This document shows positions 8,732 through 16,494 of a stretch of DNA of 64,000 nucleotides, piece after piece. The notes under the pieces are model-generated. The model saw nothing but the letters and a program-made list of their open reading frames with translations, ran no database searches and was not told where the DNA came from. Position numbers and translations under genes: made by a program. The DNA is from DYRG01 sp041161065 (lineage in GTDB: Bacteria; Pseudomonadota; Gammaproteobacteria; Beggiatoales; Beggiatoaceae), in the NCBI GenBank assembly GCA_041161065.1, contig JBEAVE010000040.1, forward strand, positions 15,539-79,538, given 5' to 3'. Position 1 is the stretch's first letter, and each line of letters starts with the position of its first letter.

Positions 8732-9016
8732 ATGGCGGGTTTCTTAGATTATTTCAAAGGCTCACGAAAAAACAGTGCTTCCATCGCAAAAGAACGCCTG
8801 CAAATTATCGTTGCTCACGAACGGGGTCTTTTGAAAGGACCCGAGTATTTGCCGATGTTGCAACAAGAGTTATTGGCTGTGGTAAGAAAATACGTTCCAA
8901 TTACCGATGAACATATTAAAATTTCAATGGATAAAGAAGGCGAATATGAAATATTAGAACTCAATATTTCTTTGCCTGATCTTTCCAATAAAACTTCTCT
9001 TTCTCGTTTTCCTTAA
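8732..9016 (+). CDS. minE: Cell division topological specificity factor MinE
   Basis: 94 residues starting 1 base after the minD stop. The N-terminal MinD-activating region contains SASIAKERLQIIVAHERG, and the C-terminal topological domain has LQQELLAVVRKYVPI. MinE stimulates MinD ATPase and drives pole-to-pole oscillation of MinCD. Confidence 0.96.
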   Translation: MAGFLDYFKGSRKNSASIAKERLQIIVAHERGLLKGPEYLPMLQQELLAVVRKYVPITDEHIKISMDKEGEYEILELNISLPDLSNKTSLSRFP

Positions 9017-9031
9017 AGGTAGCTTATTACA

Positions 9032-10978
9032 ATGATCCCAGAATTTGGTCATTTTTCATTAATTTTAGCGTTTTGTTTGGCATTAGTACAAACGATTATT
9101 CCACTCATTGGTGTTGCTTATCGAATACCTAATTGGACAGCCGTTGCAAAACCGGCGGCAGCGGGTCAATGGTTCTTTATGGCAATGGCTTTCAGTTGCT
9201 TAACGTATGCTTTTATTCAAAATGATTTCTCCGTTGCGTATGTTGCTCAAAATTCCAACAGTGCATTGCCCATTTTTTATCGGATTTCTGCGGTGTGGGG
9301 CGGACATGAAGGTTCTTTGTTATTGTGGGTTGTGATTTTAGCCTGTTGGACATTAGCAGTTGCTTTATTTAGTCGCCGTCTACCAGAGCAAATGGTGGTG
9401 AGAGTGATTTCTGTAATGGGATTTGTCAGTTGTGGTTTTTTGTTATTTATGATCGCCACTTCAAACCCATTTGATCGGATATTTCCAGCCCCATTAGAAG
9501 GTCGTGATTTAAACCCCTTATTACAAGACCCCGGTCTTATATTTCACCCGCCTACGTTATATATGGGTTATGTGGGTTTCTCGGTGGCATTTGGCTTTGC
9601 AATTGCGGCATTGCTAGGCGGTAATTTAGATAGTGCATGGGCGCGTTGGTCACGTCCTTGGACAACCATTTCATGGGTATTTCTAACGGCTGGAATTACT
9701 TTAGGAAGTTGGTGGGCGTATTATGAATTAGGTTGGGGCGGTTGGTGGTTTTGGGACCCCGTAGAAAACGCTTCTTTTATGCCTTGGTTGATAGGAACTG
9801 CGTTAATACATTCCTTAGCAGTCACAGAGAAACGCGGCACTTTCAAAACGTGGACGGTTCTTTTAGCAATCATTGCATTTTCTTTAAGTTTATTGGGAAC
9901 ATTTTTAGTGAGATCGGGGGTTTTAACTTCAGTTCACGCCTTTGCAACTGATCCCGAAAGAGGGATTTTCATTTTAGCCTTTCTAGGGGTAGTGATCGGC
10001 TTATCTTTATTGCTCTACGCATGGAGAGCACCGACCGTTGGAAATGGTGGAAGTTTTGAGATGATTTCTCGTGAATCCATGTTATTAATCAACAATATAT
10101 TATTGGCAACGGCTGCAGGAAGTGTCCTTTTAGGCACATTATATCCGTTGTTTCTTGATGCACTAAAGCTGGGTAAAATTTCAGTAGGTCCTCCTTATTT
10201 TGGAACGGTGTTTTATTTTATTATGATTCCGTTAGTTTTCTTTTTAGGATTGGGCTCGTTAGTTCGTTGGAAACAACACGCACTCAGTGATTTAATCAAA
10301 AAGCTCCGCTGGACATTACTTTTAAGTGTAATAGCGGGGTTCATTCCTGTTTTATTTCTAGGCACAACGGGATTAGCTATCTTTCCAGCATTGGCAGGGG
10401 CTTTCTGGATTATTTTTACGGCATTTCAAAGCATCATAGAAAAAACTCGTCATAAAACTAAACTAAAAGATTTGTCGATGAGTTTCTACGGGGCGACGAT
10501 TGCGCATTTAGGTGTGGCAGTTTTTATTATTGGTGCGGTGATTTCTAATACCTATAGCATCGAAAAAGATATTCGGATTGTAAAAGGTCAAGCCCTAGAA
10601 ATCGGTGACTATAGTTTCTTGATGGAGCAAATTAAAGAAATTAAAGGTGCAAATTATACGGCAACACAAGGCGAAATTGTGGTGAGCAAAGCGGGTAAAG
10701 AAATTGCTCGATTGCAACCAGAGAAACGCATTTATAAAGTTCAAACCATGCCAATGACCGAAGCCGCAATTGATTGGGGTTTCTTCCGTGATATTTATGT
10801 GGCGTTGGGAGAACCGTTAGAAAATAATGCGTGGAGTATGCGTATTTATTACAAACCTTTCGTTCGGTGGATTTGGTTTGGCGGGATTTTTATGATGATA
10901 GGGGGTTTATTAGCGATTTCAGATAAGCGTTATCGTTCTAATAAAAAAAGCATTTCAACTCAACCCGCAATCGTATAA
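9032..10978 (+). CDS. ccmF: Cytochrome c haem lyase subunit CcmF
   Basis: 648 residues, a polytopic inner-membrane protein of normal CcmF length. The haem-handling WWD segment is WGGWWFWDPVENASFMPWL, near residues 235-255, and conserved histidine loops flank it (SAVWGGHEGSLLLWV; DPGLIFHPPTLYMGYVG). CcmF, with CcmH, attaches haem to apocytochrome c in the periplasm in system I maturation. Only ccmF and ccmG of the system are here; ccmABCDE and ccmH/I are not in the window. Confidence 0.96.
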   Translation: MIPEFGHFSLILAFCLALVQTIIPLIGVAYRIPNWTAVAKPAAAGQWFFMAMAFSCLTYAFIQNDFSVAYVAQNSNSALPIFYRISAVWGGHEGSLLLWVVILACWTLAVALFSRRLPEQMVVRVISVMGFVSCGFLLFMIATSNPFDRIFPAPLEGRDLNPLLQDPGLIFHPPTLYMGYVGFSVAFGFAIAALLGGNLDSAWARWSRPWTTISWVFLTAGITLGSWWAYYELGWGGWWFWDPVENASFMPWLIGTALIHSLAVTEKRGTFKTWTVLLAIIAFSLSLLGTFLVRSGVLTSVHAFATDPERGIFILAFLGVVIGLSLLLYAWRAPTVGNGGSFEMISRESMLLINNILLATAAGSVLLGTLYPLFLDALKLGKISVGPPYFGTVFYFIMIPLVFFLGLGSLVRWKQHALSDLIKKLRWTLLLSVIAGFIPVLFLGTTGLAIFPALAGAFWIIFTAFQSIIEKTRHKTKLKDLSMSFYGATIAHLGVAVFIIGAVISNTYSIEKDIRIVKGQALEIGDYSFLMEQIKEIKGANYTATQGEIVVSKAGKEIARLQPEKRIYKVQTMPMTEAAIDWGFFRDIYVALGEPLENNAWSMRIYYKPFVRWIWFGGIFMMIGGLLAISDKRYRSNKKSISTQPAIV

Positions 10979-10993
10979 GAAAGGAGCTAAAAA

Positions 10994-11527
10994 ATGCGCT
11001 ATTTAATTCCTTTTGGTGTGTTTGTTGTTTTGACGGCGTTTTTATATATTGGATTGGGTTTGAACCCACGCGAGTTGCAATCCACTTTATTAGAGAAACC
11101 TGCGCCGACTTTTAATTTACCGCAGGTTAATGATCCCACTAAAACATTAAAGAAAGAAGATTTGTTGGGAAAGGTTTCTTTAATTAACGTTTGGGCTTCT
11201 TGGTGCGTTTCTTGTCGGCAAGAACATCCGCTATTAATGCAGCTTTCTAAACAAAAGAACATTCATTTGTACGGCTTGAATTGGAAAGATGAATTAACTG
11301 CCGCGAAAAGTTGGTTAATGCAACATGGCGATCCTTATCGAGCAAGTGCATTTGATCCTACGGGAAGAACAGGCATTGATTATGGTGTAACGGGAACGCC
11401 TGAAACGTTTATTCTAGATAAGAAAGGGGTTGTGCGTTACAAATATGTTGGACCGATTACAAAAGAGGTTTTTGCTAAAATTATTTTCCCTGTAATTCAA
11501 CAGTTGGAAAATCAACCTATTTCATAG
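10994..11527 (+). CDS. ccmG: Thiol-disulfide protein CcmG (DsbE)
   Basis: 177 residues, with a single N-terminal anchor (LIPFGVFVVLTAFLYIGLGL) and a periplasmic thioredoxin fold. The active site is NVWASWCVSCRQEHP (CxxC = CVSC), with the family signatures EKPAPTFNLPQV, GTPETFILDKKG and the cis-proline loop GVTGTPE. CcmG keeps apocytochrome c cysteines reduced for haem attachment. AAGGAG precedes the start. It lies 15 bases after ccmF, so the pair is one operon. Confidence 0.94.
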   Translation: MRYLIPFGVFVVLTAFLYIGLGLNPRELQSTLLEKPAPTFNLPQVNDPTKTLKKEDLLGKVSLINVWASWCVSCRQEHPLLMQLSKQKNIHLYGLNWKDELTAAKSWLMQHGDPYRASAFDPTGRTGIDYGVTGTPETFILDKKGVVRYKYVGPITKEVFAKIIFPVIQQLENQPIS

Positions 11528-11536
11528 GAGAAACTT

Positions 11537-12124
11537 ATGGAAACTTTAGAGAACAACGCATTAGAACAGTTATTCTTAAATGCGAGAACGCATAATGGTT
11601 GGCAAGATAAGGCGGTGAGTGAAGAACTCTTAAAGAAACTTTACGATTTGCTCAAATTTGCACCAACTTCTGCTAATGCTTCACCTGCCCGTTTTTTGTT
11701 TCTTACTTCAAAAGAATCAAAAGAAAAGTTGAAACCTTTTTTATTGGAAGGTAACATAGAAAAAACGCTGCAAGCACCTGTCACTGTTATTATTGGTTAC
11801 GATGTTACTTTTTATGAACAACTGCCATTTCTATTTCCTCACACCGATGCAAAAGCGTGGTTTATAGGAAATGAAGCGTTAATTGAAGAAACTGCCTTTC
11901 GTAACAGTAGTTTGCAAGGGGGGTATTTGATAATGGCGGCGCGGGCGTTGGGATTAGATTGTGGTCCTATGTCTGGATTTGATAAAGAAAAAGTGAATAC
12001 TGCGTTCTTTCCAGAAGGAAATATTAAAGTAAATTTCCTTTGCAATTTGGGTTATGGCGATGTGGAGAAACTTTTTCCTCGAAGTCCACGTTTAAGTTTT
12101 GAACAAACCTGTCGCATTTTGTAA
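11537..12124 (+). CDS. rutE: RutE-family nitroreductase (malonic semialdehyde reductase-like)
   Basis: 195 residues, almost identical in length to E. coli RutE (196). Shared stretches I recognise are FLNARTHNGW, FAPTSANASPARFLFL, EETAFRNSSLQGGYLIMAARALGLDCGPMSGFD and the C-terminal PRLSFEQTCRIL. The fold is an FMN-dependent nitroreductase; RutE reduces malonic semialdehyde to 3-hydroxypropionate in pyrimidine breakdown. No other rut gene is nearby, so the physiological substrate here is uncertain. It follows ccmG by 9 bases with AGGAG before the start. Confidence 0.88.
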   Translation: METLENNALEQLFLNARTHNGWQDKAVSEELLKKLYDLLKFAPTSANASPARFLFLTSKESKEKLKPFLLEGNIEKTLQAPVTVIIGYDVTFYEQLPFLFPHTDAKAWFIGNEALIEETAFRNSSLQGGYLIMAARALGLDCGPMSGFDKEKVNTAFFPEGNIKVNFLCNLGYGDVEKLFPRSPRLSFEQTCRIL

Positions 12125-12126
12125 TC

Positions 12127-13365
12127 ATGACAGCACATTCAAAAGAACCTCCAACAAATCCAGAAAAATCACTTTTTTGGTTTGCAAAGTTGGTGGTTTT
12201 ATTGTTTCTAGTTATTTCTACTTTTTGGGCGGGACAAATGTACGAAGAAACCACTAATTTATGGGCTTATGTGGGTTTCTTTGTTAGTTGTGGCGGTATT
12301 TTTGCTCTTTTGTACAAAGTAATATTTGATATTTCAATTGAGGAAGGAAAAATAAAATATTTCGTTCATTGTGAATTACCGAGTCGATTAAATTTAATCG
12401 TACTGTTATTCTTTTCAAGCATGATCGTTATTTTAACCGCATTAAAATCAAAAAAACTATTTGAACAAATTGATCAAATAATGTTTATTCCTTTAGTGGT
12501 TGCACTTGTTTTTATTCCCGCCAAACAGACCCGAACCGCCACCATTTTATTAGTATTATCCGTAATATATTTCTTTTCAGCAACGTACACGCCGAGTCAA
12601 ATAAATCCGTTAATGGGCGGAATGTTTTTAGTGGTTTTATTGTCTGGTTTCTTATTATTATTGCTTCAAAAACCTAAAAATGAAGCCTTTTTAGATTGGA
12701 TAAAAGAATTGCAAGAAAAAAGGAGAGAATCTAAAATATTGCTTCATTTCTTATCGGGTACGTTTGAAGCTAAACAAATTGGAGATATTACGCACGTTTC
12801 TTTTGAGGAAGTGGAGAATGCCCAACGCGCATCACCTACTACTCCCCGAAAGTCAGTTTGGGATTTGGAAAACGAATCGAGCAAAATCTTTGAAAAAGAA
12901 CAATTGCAATCCACTCAAAAAATTAAAAAAGAATTTGCTAACGAATTAGCGAAAGAACTTGCTAAAATCAAAGAGCAAAACTCGCCATTTCATTTTAGAG
13001 GTGAACATTACATTATTAGTGCCATAGATCAGTCGGAAAAACATTTGAAAGATATTGAGCAACATATCAAAATTATAAAAGAAGTTAAACCTGCATTGGA
13101 GAAAGTTAAATTACAACTATCGAAAATAACGCCCCGCCCTTCTATTTCAATCGTGAATGTTAATACTGCATTGGAACATATTGATTCGTTTCATAAAAAT
13201 ATAACACCTTCTTTGAAGGAAGCCATTGATATTTTTGATAAAATTAAACCATACATTCAACAACAAGAATCCAAACGTCATGAGCTCAGTAAAGAAATCC
13301 AAAAAACGATTGATGATATTCTCAAGTTATCGCATAAACCCCCTGAAGAAAAACCACCTCCTTAA
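12127..13365 (+). CDS. Unrecognised membrane protein with long coiled-coil tail
   Basis: I do not recognise this 412-residue protein. The N-terminal ~190 residues hold five or six hydrophobic segments (for example LVVLLFLVISTFWAG, FIPLVVALVFIPA, LLVLSVIYFFSATY, MFLVVLLSGFLLLLL). The remaining ~220 residues are charged and helix-prone, rich in Lys and Glu, ending in a Pro-rich HKPPEEKPPP. The layout suggests an inner-membrane anchor with a cytoplasmic coiled coil. It starts 2 bases after the rutE-like stop without a clear ribosome site, so it is probably co-transcribed. It converges on the bufferin-like operon, with an 80-bp-family repeat between them. Confidence 0.7.
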   Translation: MTAHSKEPPTNPEKSLFWFAKLVVLLFLVISTFWAGQMYEETTNLWAYVGFFVSCGGIFALLYKVIFDISIEEGKIKYFVHCELPSRLNLIVLLFFSSMIVILTALKSKKLFEQIDQIMFIPLVVALVFIPAKQTRTATILLVLSVIYFFSATYTPSQINPLMGGMFLVVLLSGFLLLLLQKPKNEAFLDWIKELQEKRRESKILLHFLSGTFEAKQIGDITHVSFEEVENAQRASPTTPRKSVWDLENESSKIFEKEQLQSTQKIKKEFANELAKELAKIKEQNSPFHFRGEHYIISAIDQSEKHLKDIEQHIKIIKEVKPALEKVKLQLSKITPRPSISIVNVNTALEHIDSFHKNITPSLKEAIDIFDKIKPYIQQQESKRHELSKEIQKTIDDILKLSHKPPEEKPPP

Positions 13366-13371
13366 TTTGAT

Positions 13372-13433
13372 GAGGTAATATTTTATATTTCAATAGGTTA
13401 GATTCAAATTCCACTCATTACAATAATACATCG
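13372..13433 (-). repeat. Copy 1 of an ~80-bp palindromic repeat family (diverged)
   Basis: The minus strand reads GAGTGGAATTTGAATCTAAC then CTATTGAAATATAAAAT, matching the shared core seen at 22428-22507, 23017-23094 and 51634-51714. The outer arms are diverged. The bufC stop codon lies inside the element. Boundaries are approximate. Confidence 0.75.
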
Positions 13434-14134
13434 TTATCAAAAAGTTCTTTTAAGATGGTTTTACCGTTCTCAACAAAAGTGTTGGCATTTACATTCGGTA
13501 ACATATTGATTAAATTGTTAAAGATGTGATTAGCATTCGAAGATTCGCCAAGTAATTCCACTAATTTTGCTGTCACCGCATTTAATTCCATAAATTGTAC
13601 ATTATCATTGCGATCTCGATACACTGCCAAAAAGATAGGTATATCAAGCGGTTGGGTGGGTTGAAAATCGACACTTAATTGCTGAACGGGGTAGTTATAG
13701 CTTAATAGTTTCAATGTTGGATTAAGTGTTAATTGCTCTAAATTGAAACCAGCACTTTTCTCTACTTTTGAAATATCGATCATTACCGCTAATTCTACCC
13801 ATTCATAATGCGCTAGTTCTGCTAAAAAAGCGGGTTGAAGGGAAGGAAGTTTCTCTAAAAATTCAACAAATTCTCGAGAAACTTCTGAAGAAAGCGGAGA
13901 TTGCACATAATGTTTTTCAAAAAATTGTACCATTAAAGTTGCCCATTGTTCCTCACTTAAAATGCTTCTAAACACTGGAAAAGTGGGTTTTAATAAACTT
14001 TCTGCACTATATAGAGAAATTTCTCGATAAACAGAAATGTTTTCTCCAATATTTTGAGGGACTTGAAAAGATAGCGGGTTGCGCAAATACGCACAAAAAT
14101 CTTTCTGAGTTTGAATGAAATTAGGCGTGGACAT
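13418..14134 (-). CDS. bufC: DUF2063 family RiPP-maturation partner (BufC/HvfC-like)
   Basis: 238 residues beginning MSTPNFIQTQKDFCAYLRNP. The N-terminal DNA-binding-like DUF2063 region is recognisable in NIGENISVYREISLYSAESLLKPTFP, with LPAFLAELAHYEWVELAV-like sequence around residue 105. DUF2063 proteins pair with DUF692 enzymes; the BufBC/HvfBC pair modifies cysteines of a small precursor peptide to 5-thiooxazole in published work on bufferins and Haemophilus HvfA. It overlaps bufB by 14 bases. The stop codon lies within a dispersed palindromic repeat. Confidence 0.88.
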   Translation of the reverse strand: MSTPNFIQTQKDFCAYLRNPLSFQVPQNIGENISVYREISLYSAESLLKPTFPVFRSILSEEQWATLMVQFFEKHYVQSPLSSEVSREFVEFLEKLPSLQPAFLAELAHYEWVELAVMIDISKVEKSAGFNLEQLTLNPTLKLLSYNYPVQQLSVDFQPTQPLDIPIFLAVYRDRNDNVQFMELNAVTAKLVELLGESSNANHIFNNLINMLPNVNANTFVENGKTILKELFDNDVLL

Positions 14135-14942
14135 AGGGCGTTTGTAATGTGTGAATGTGTTGAACTTCAGAAATCAAATCGTCTAATGGTGGGAAATTAA
14201 AATCGCGTTCTAATAAAGTTGGAAAAACACCCAATTGTTGGTAAGTTTCCTTTAATAAATCCCACACAGGATCAATAACAGTTTCTCCATGCGTATCAAT
14301 AATGAGTTTCTCTTCTTTGTAATGCCCTGCGATATGTAAATATTTAATCCGTTCTTTAGGCAGTTGTTTAATAAAATCCACTGCATCATAACCATGATTA
14401 CACGCATTGACATATACATTATTAACATCGAGCAATAAATCACAGTTCGATTCAATAAGAATTTGATTTATAAATGAAATTTCGCTCATTTGTTGATCAG
14501 GAGTAACATAATAAGAAACGTTTTCAATGATAAGGCGTTGTTCTAAAAAATCTTGGACATTTTTAATACGTTGCACAACGTGTTGAATTGCCGCGTCCGT
14601 GAAAGGAATTGGAAACAAATCGTAGAAATAACCTTCATCTGCGCAATAACTTAAATGTTCACTGTAACAAACGATATTATATTGCTTAAGAAATGTTTTA
14701 ATTTGTTTAATGAAATCCCAATTCAACGGTGTGAATCCGCCTAAATTAAGCGACAAACCATGACAAATCATTGGAAATTGCTCATTCAAATGTGCAAATG
14801 CTTTGCCTGATTTGCCGCCGATATTTAACCAATTTTCAGGGGCAATTTCTAAGAAATTAAGGGGCGGATTTTTTAACTCGATCAAATCGTGCATGAAATC
14901 ACGCCGTAATCCTAAACCAGCCCCTTTGAGTTCTTTTATCAT
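14121..14942 (-). CDS. bufB: DUF692 iron-dependent RiPP-modifying oxygenase (BufB/HvfB, MbnB-like)
   Basis: 273 residues beginning MIKELKGAGLGLRRDF. The TIM-barrel metal-ligand positions of the DUF692/MbnB family are visible: H61 (CHGLSLNLGG), E95-H96 (YSEHLSY), E140-N141 (IENVSYY), D172 (LLLDVNNVYVN), H207 (LHIAGH), D216 and H218 (IIDTHGE) and E245 (LLERDFN). Such enzymes use a di- or tri-iron centre and O2 to convert peptide cysteines into heterocycles. It sits between the putative precursor gene and bufC, all on the minus strand, with 80 bases separating it from bufA. Confidence 0.92.
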   Translation of the reverse strand: MIKELKGAGLGLRRDFMHDLIELKNPPLNFLEIAPENWLNIGGKSGKAFAHLNEQFPMICHGLSLNLGGFTPLNWDFIKQIKTFLKQYNIVCYSEHLSYCADEGYFYDLFPIPFTDAAIQHVVQRIKNVQDFLEQRLIIENVSYYVTPDQQMSEISFINQILIESNCDLLLDVNNVYVNACNHGYDAVDFIKQLPKERIKYLHIAGHYKEEKLIIDTHGETVIDPVWDLLKETYQQLGVFPTLLERDFNFPPLDDLISEVQHIHTLQTPYVHA

Positions 14943-14983
14943 CTTGATTTTCTGATATTTTTTAGCGAAAAATCCTCAAAACA

Positions 14984-15003
14984 ACAAGGTATTGCAATCC
15001 TTG
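14984..15003 (-). promoter_or_regulatory. Hairpin between precursor and maturation genes
   Basis: CAAGG at 14984-14988 pairs with CCTTG at 14999-15003; the loop contains ATTGCAAT, itself palindromic. On the minus strand it is followed by a T-rich but interrupted tract. It could attenuate transcription so that the precursor outnumbers its enzymes; the stem is short, so this is tentative. Confidence 0.35.
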
Positions 15004-15022
15004 CGCCGCACTTTTGAAACGG

Positions 15023-15397
15023 TTATTTCTTACCCATATTGCTGCCGCAACCTTTTTCACCGCCGCAGGCTTTTTCTCCCGCTTTTTCTTTGGTAGAACC
15101 TTTGGTTTTATCCTTCATTTTGTCGCCGCCGCAACCTTTTTCACCGCCGCAGGCTTTTTCTCCCGCTTTTTCTTTGGTAGAGCCTTTGGTTTTATCCTTC
15201 ATTTTGTCGCCGCCGCAACCTTTTTCGCCACCGCAGGCTTTTTCTCCCGCTTTTTCTTTGGTGGTTTCTTTCGTGGCGACTTGAAAGCCTGATTCTAACT
15301 TTTTGATTACAAAGGGGTTTTCGTTTGCTTGAACGGCTGCCGCGCCGCTAACTAATGCGAAAGTTAATGCTGCGCTTACGGTTTTAGTTGTGAACAT
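15023..15397 (-). CDS. bufA: Cys-rich repeat RiPP precursor (BufA/HvfA-like, copper-binding type)
   Basis: 124 residues. A Sec signal peptide spans residues 1-24 (ending AAAVQA), followed by the NENPFVIKKLESGFQVA leader that recalls HvfA-type precursors. The core is nearly three copies of a 28-residue unit built on GEKACGGEKGCGG plus DKMKDKTKG. It has six cysteines (55, 61, 83, 89, 111, 117), all within EKxC motifs. The known HvfA motif is EGKC; here the spacing is E-K-A/G-C. AGGAG lies ahead of the ATG. It heads an operon with bufB and bufC, so its cysteines are the likely substrates. The product is expected to be exported and to bind copper or another soft metal. Confidence 0.87.
   Translation of the reverse strand: MFTTKTVSAALTFALVSGAAAVQANENPFVIKKLESGFQVATKETTKEKAGEKACGGEKGCGGDKMKDKTKGSTKEKAGEKACGGEKGCGGDKMKDKTKGSTKEKAGEKACGGEKGCGSNMGKK
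15047..15280. repeat. 84-bp in-frame tandem repeat, about 2.8 copies
   Basis: The 84-bp period is exact: the same segment starts at 15047, 15131 and 15215. Copies 1 and 2 differ by one base where compared (GTAGAACC versus GTAGAGCC); the third has a few more changes and is shorter. Each copy encodes 28 residues with two cysteines. The near identity points to recent expansion by slippage or unequal exchange. Confidence 0.95.
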
Positions 15398-15470
15398 GGT
15401 AATCTCCTAACTTGAAAAGGGGAAAATAGTTGAGTATTATGGTAGGAATTCTAGCAAAGGAATTTTTTTT

Positions 15471-15851
15471 ATGCAAGCATTGTTGGTGGTTGCGCACGGG
15501 AGTCGGCGGGCGGCTTCAAACCAAGAAGTCTTTAATTTAATTGAAGTTTTATCCCAAAAAACGACAGATTATATCAACATAAGTTGTGCGTTTTTAGAAT
15601 TAGCGACCCCGTCGATTTCGGACGGCATTGATCAATGTGTGGAAAAAGGCGCGCAGGAACTCATTGTTTTACCTTATTTTTTATCGGCGGGTCGTCATGT
15701 CAGCGAAGATATTGAAAATGCCCTTTCGCCAAAACGCTTGGAATATCCGCAACTTAAAATAACCATTACCCCTCATATTGGGGCGGCAATTGAAATGCCT
15801 GAAATGTTATTAAATACCGCAAAAAAGGATAAAAATCTATGGAAATCTTAG
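15471..15851 (+). CDS. Short CbiX/SirB sirohydrochlorin chelatase-like protein
   Basis: 126 residues, a single chelatase domain like the small archaeal CbiX(S) and the N-terminal half of SirB. The catalytic histidines are in LLVVAHGSRRAASN (H9) and LPYFLSAGRHVSEDI. Such enzymes insert cobalt or ferrous iron into sirohydrochlorin for cobalamin or sirohaem; the metal is not evident. The gene is divergent from bufA and overlaps the wrbA-like gene by 13 bases. Confidence 0.85.
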   Translation: MQALLVVAHGSRRAASNQEVFNLIEVLSQKTTDYINISCAFLELATPSISDGIDQCVEKGAQELIVLPYFLSAGRHVSEDIENALSPKRLEYPQLKITITPHIGAAIEMPEMLLNTAKKDKNLWKS

Positions 15852-16429
15852 TGTTATATTACAGCCGCACGGGAAATACCGCCCGCATGGCGCGTCAAAT
15901 TGCGAGAGGCATCGATGGAGTCGCGGGTTGTCAGGCGCGATTGCGAACAGTGCCTGCTATATCAACGGTTTGCGAAGCCACCGACGACTGCATTCCCGCG
16001 AGCGGCGATCCCTACGCTACCCTCGATGATTTACAAGAATGCGGCGGATTAATCATGGGAAGCGCGGGACGGTTCGGAAATATGGCTGCCCCGTTGAAAT
16101 ACTTTTTAGAACAAACTACTCCTTTGTGGCTTACGGGTTCTTTGATAGGAAAACCCGCCGCTGTCTTCACTTCAACAGGCAGTTTGCACGGCGGTCAAGA
16201 AACCACTTTGTTATCGATGATGCTACCCTTATTACATCACGGTATGTTAATGGTGGGATTGCCGTATAGTGAAAGCGAGTTGCTCACCACAAAGACTGGC
16301 GGAACTCCTTATGGGGCTTCACATTTAGCAGGATCAGAAAGCAAAAATCCTCTCGATGAAACCGAATCACACTTATGTCGTGCATTAGGTAAAAGAGTTT
16401 CTGAAATTGCTCTCAAACTGTTGAATTGA
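15839..16429 (+). CDS. wrbA: WrbA-type flavodoxin / NAD(P)H:quinone oxidoreductase
   Basis: 196 residues of flavodoxin fold. The FMN phosphate loop is YYSRTGNTARMARQI at residues 7-21. GSAGRFGNMAAPLKYFLEQT and FTSTGSLHGGQETTLLSMMLPLLHHGM are WrbA hallmarks. It reduces quinones by two electrons, protecting against redox cycling. It overlaps the upstream chelatase-like gene by 13 bases, so the two are likely co-translated; the functional link is unclear. Confidence 0.9.
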   Translation: MEILVLYYSRTGNTARMARQIARGIDGVAGCQARLRTVPAISTVCEATDDCIPASGDPYATLDDLQECGGLIMGSAGRFGNMAAPLKYFLEQTTPLWLTGSLIGKPAAVFTSTGSLHGGQETTLLSMMLPLLHHGMLMVGLPYSESELLTTKTGGTPYGASHLAGSESKNPLDETESHLCRALGKRVSEIALKLLN

Positions 16430-16437
16430 ATGATTAC

Positions 16438-16470
16438 AAAAAAAAGCGCGCAAAAAAAGTTCTGCACGCT
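16438..16470 (-). terminator. Intrinsic terminator of the S8 protease gene
   Basis: On the minus strand AGCGTGCA (16470-16463) pairs with TGCGCGCT (16452-16445) with one G-U pair, followed by a run of eight T. It lies between the convergent wrbA-like and protease genes. Confidence 0.75.
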
Positions 16471-16494
16471 TATTTTAACATTGAGAAAAAAACG

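Noticed and set aside
15047..15280. Possible CRISPR-like array because of regular direct repeats
   Set aside because: The units are contiguous without spacers and are in frame within a gene.
15014..15292. Plus-strand frames of 81-92 codons with repeated PQPFSPPQAFSP-like sequence
   Set aside because: Shadows of the RiPP precursor repeat on the opposite strand; the minus-strand product has a signal peptide, a ribosome site and enzyme partners.
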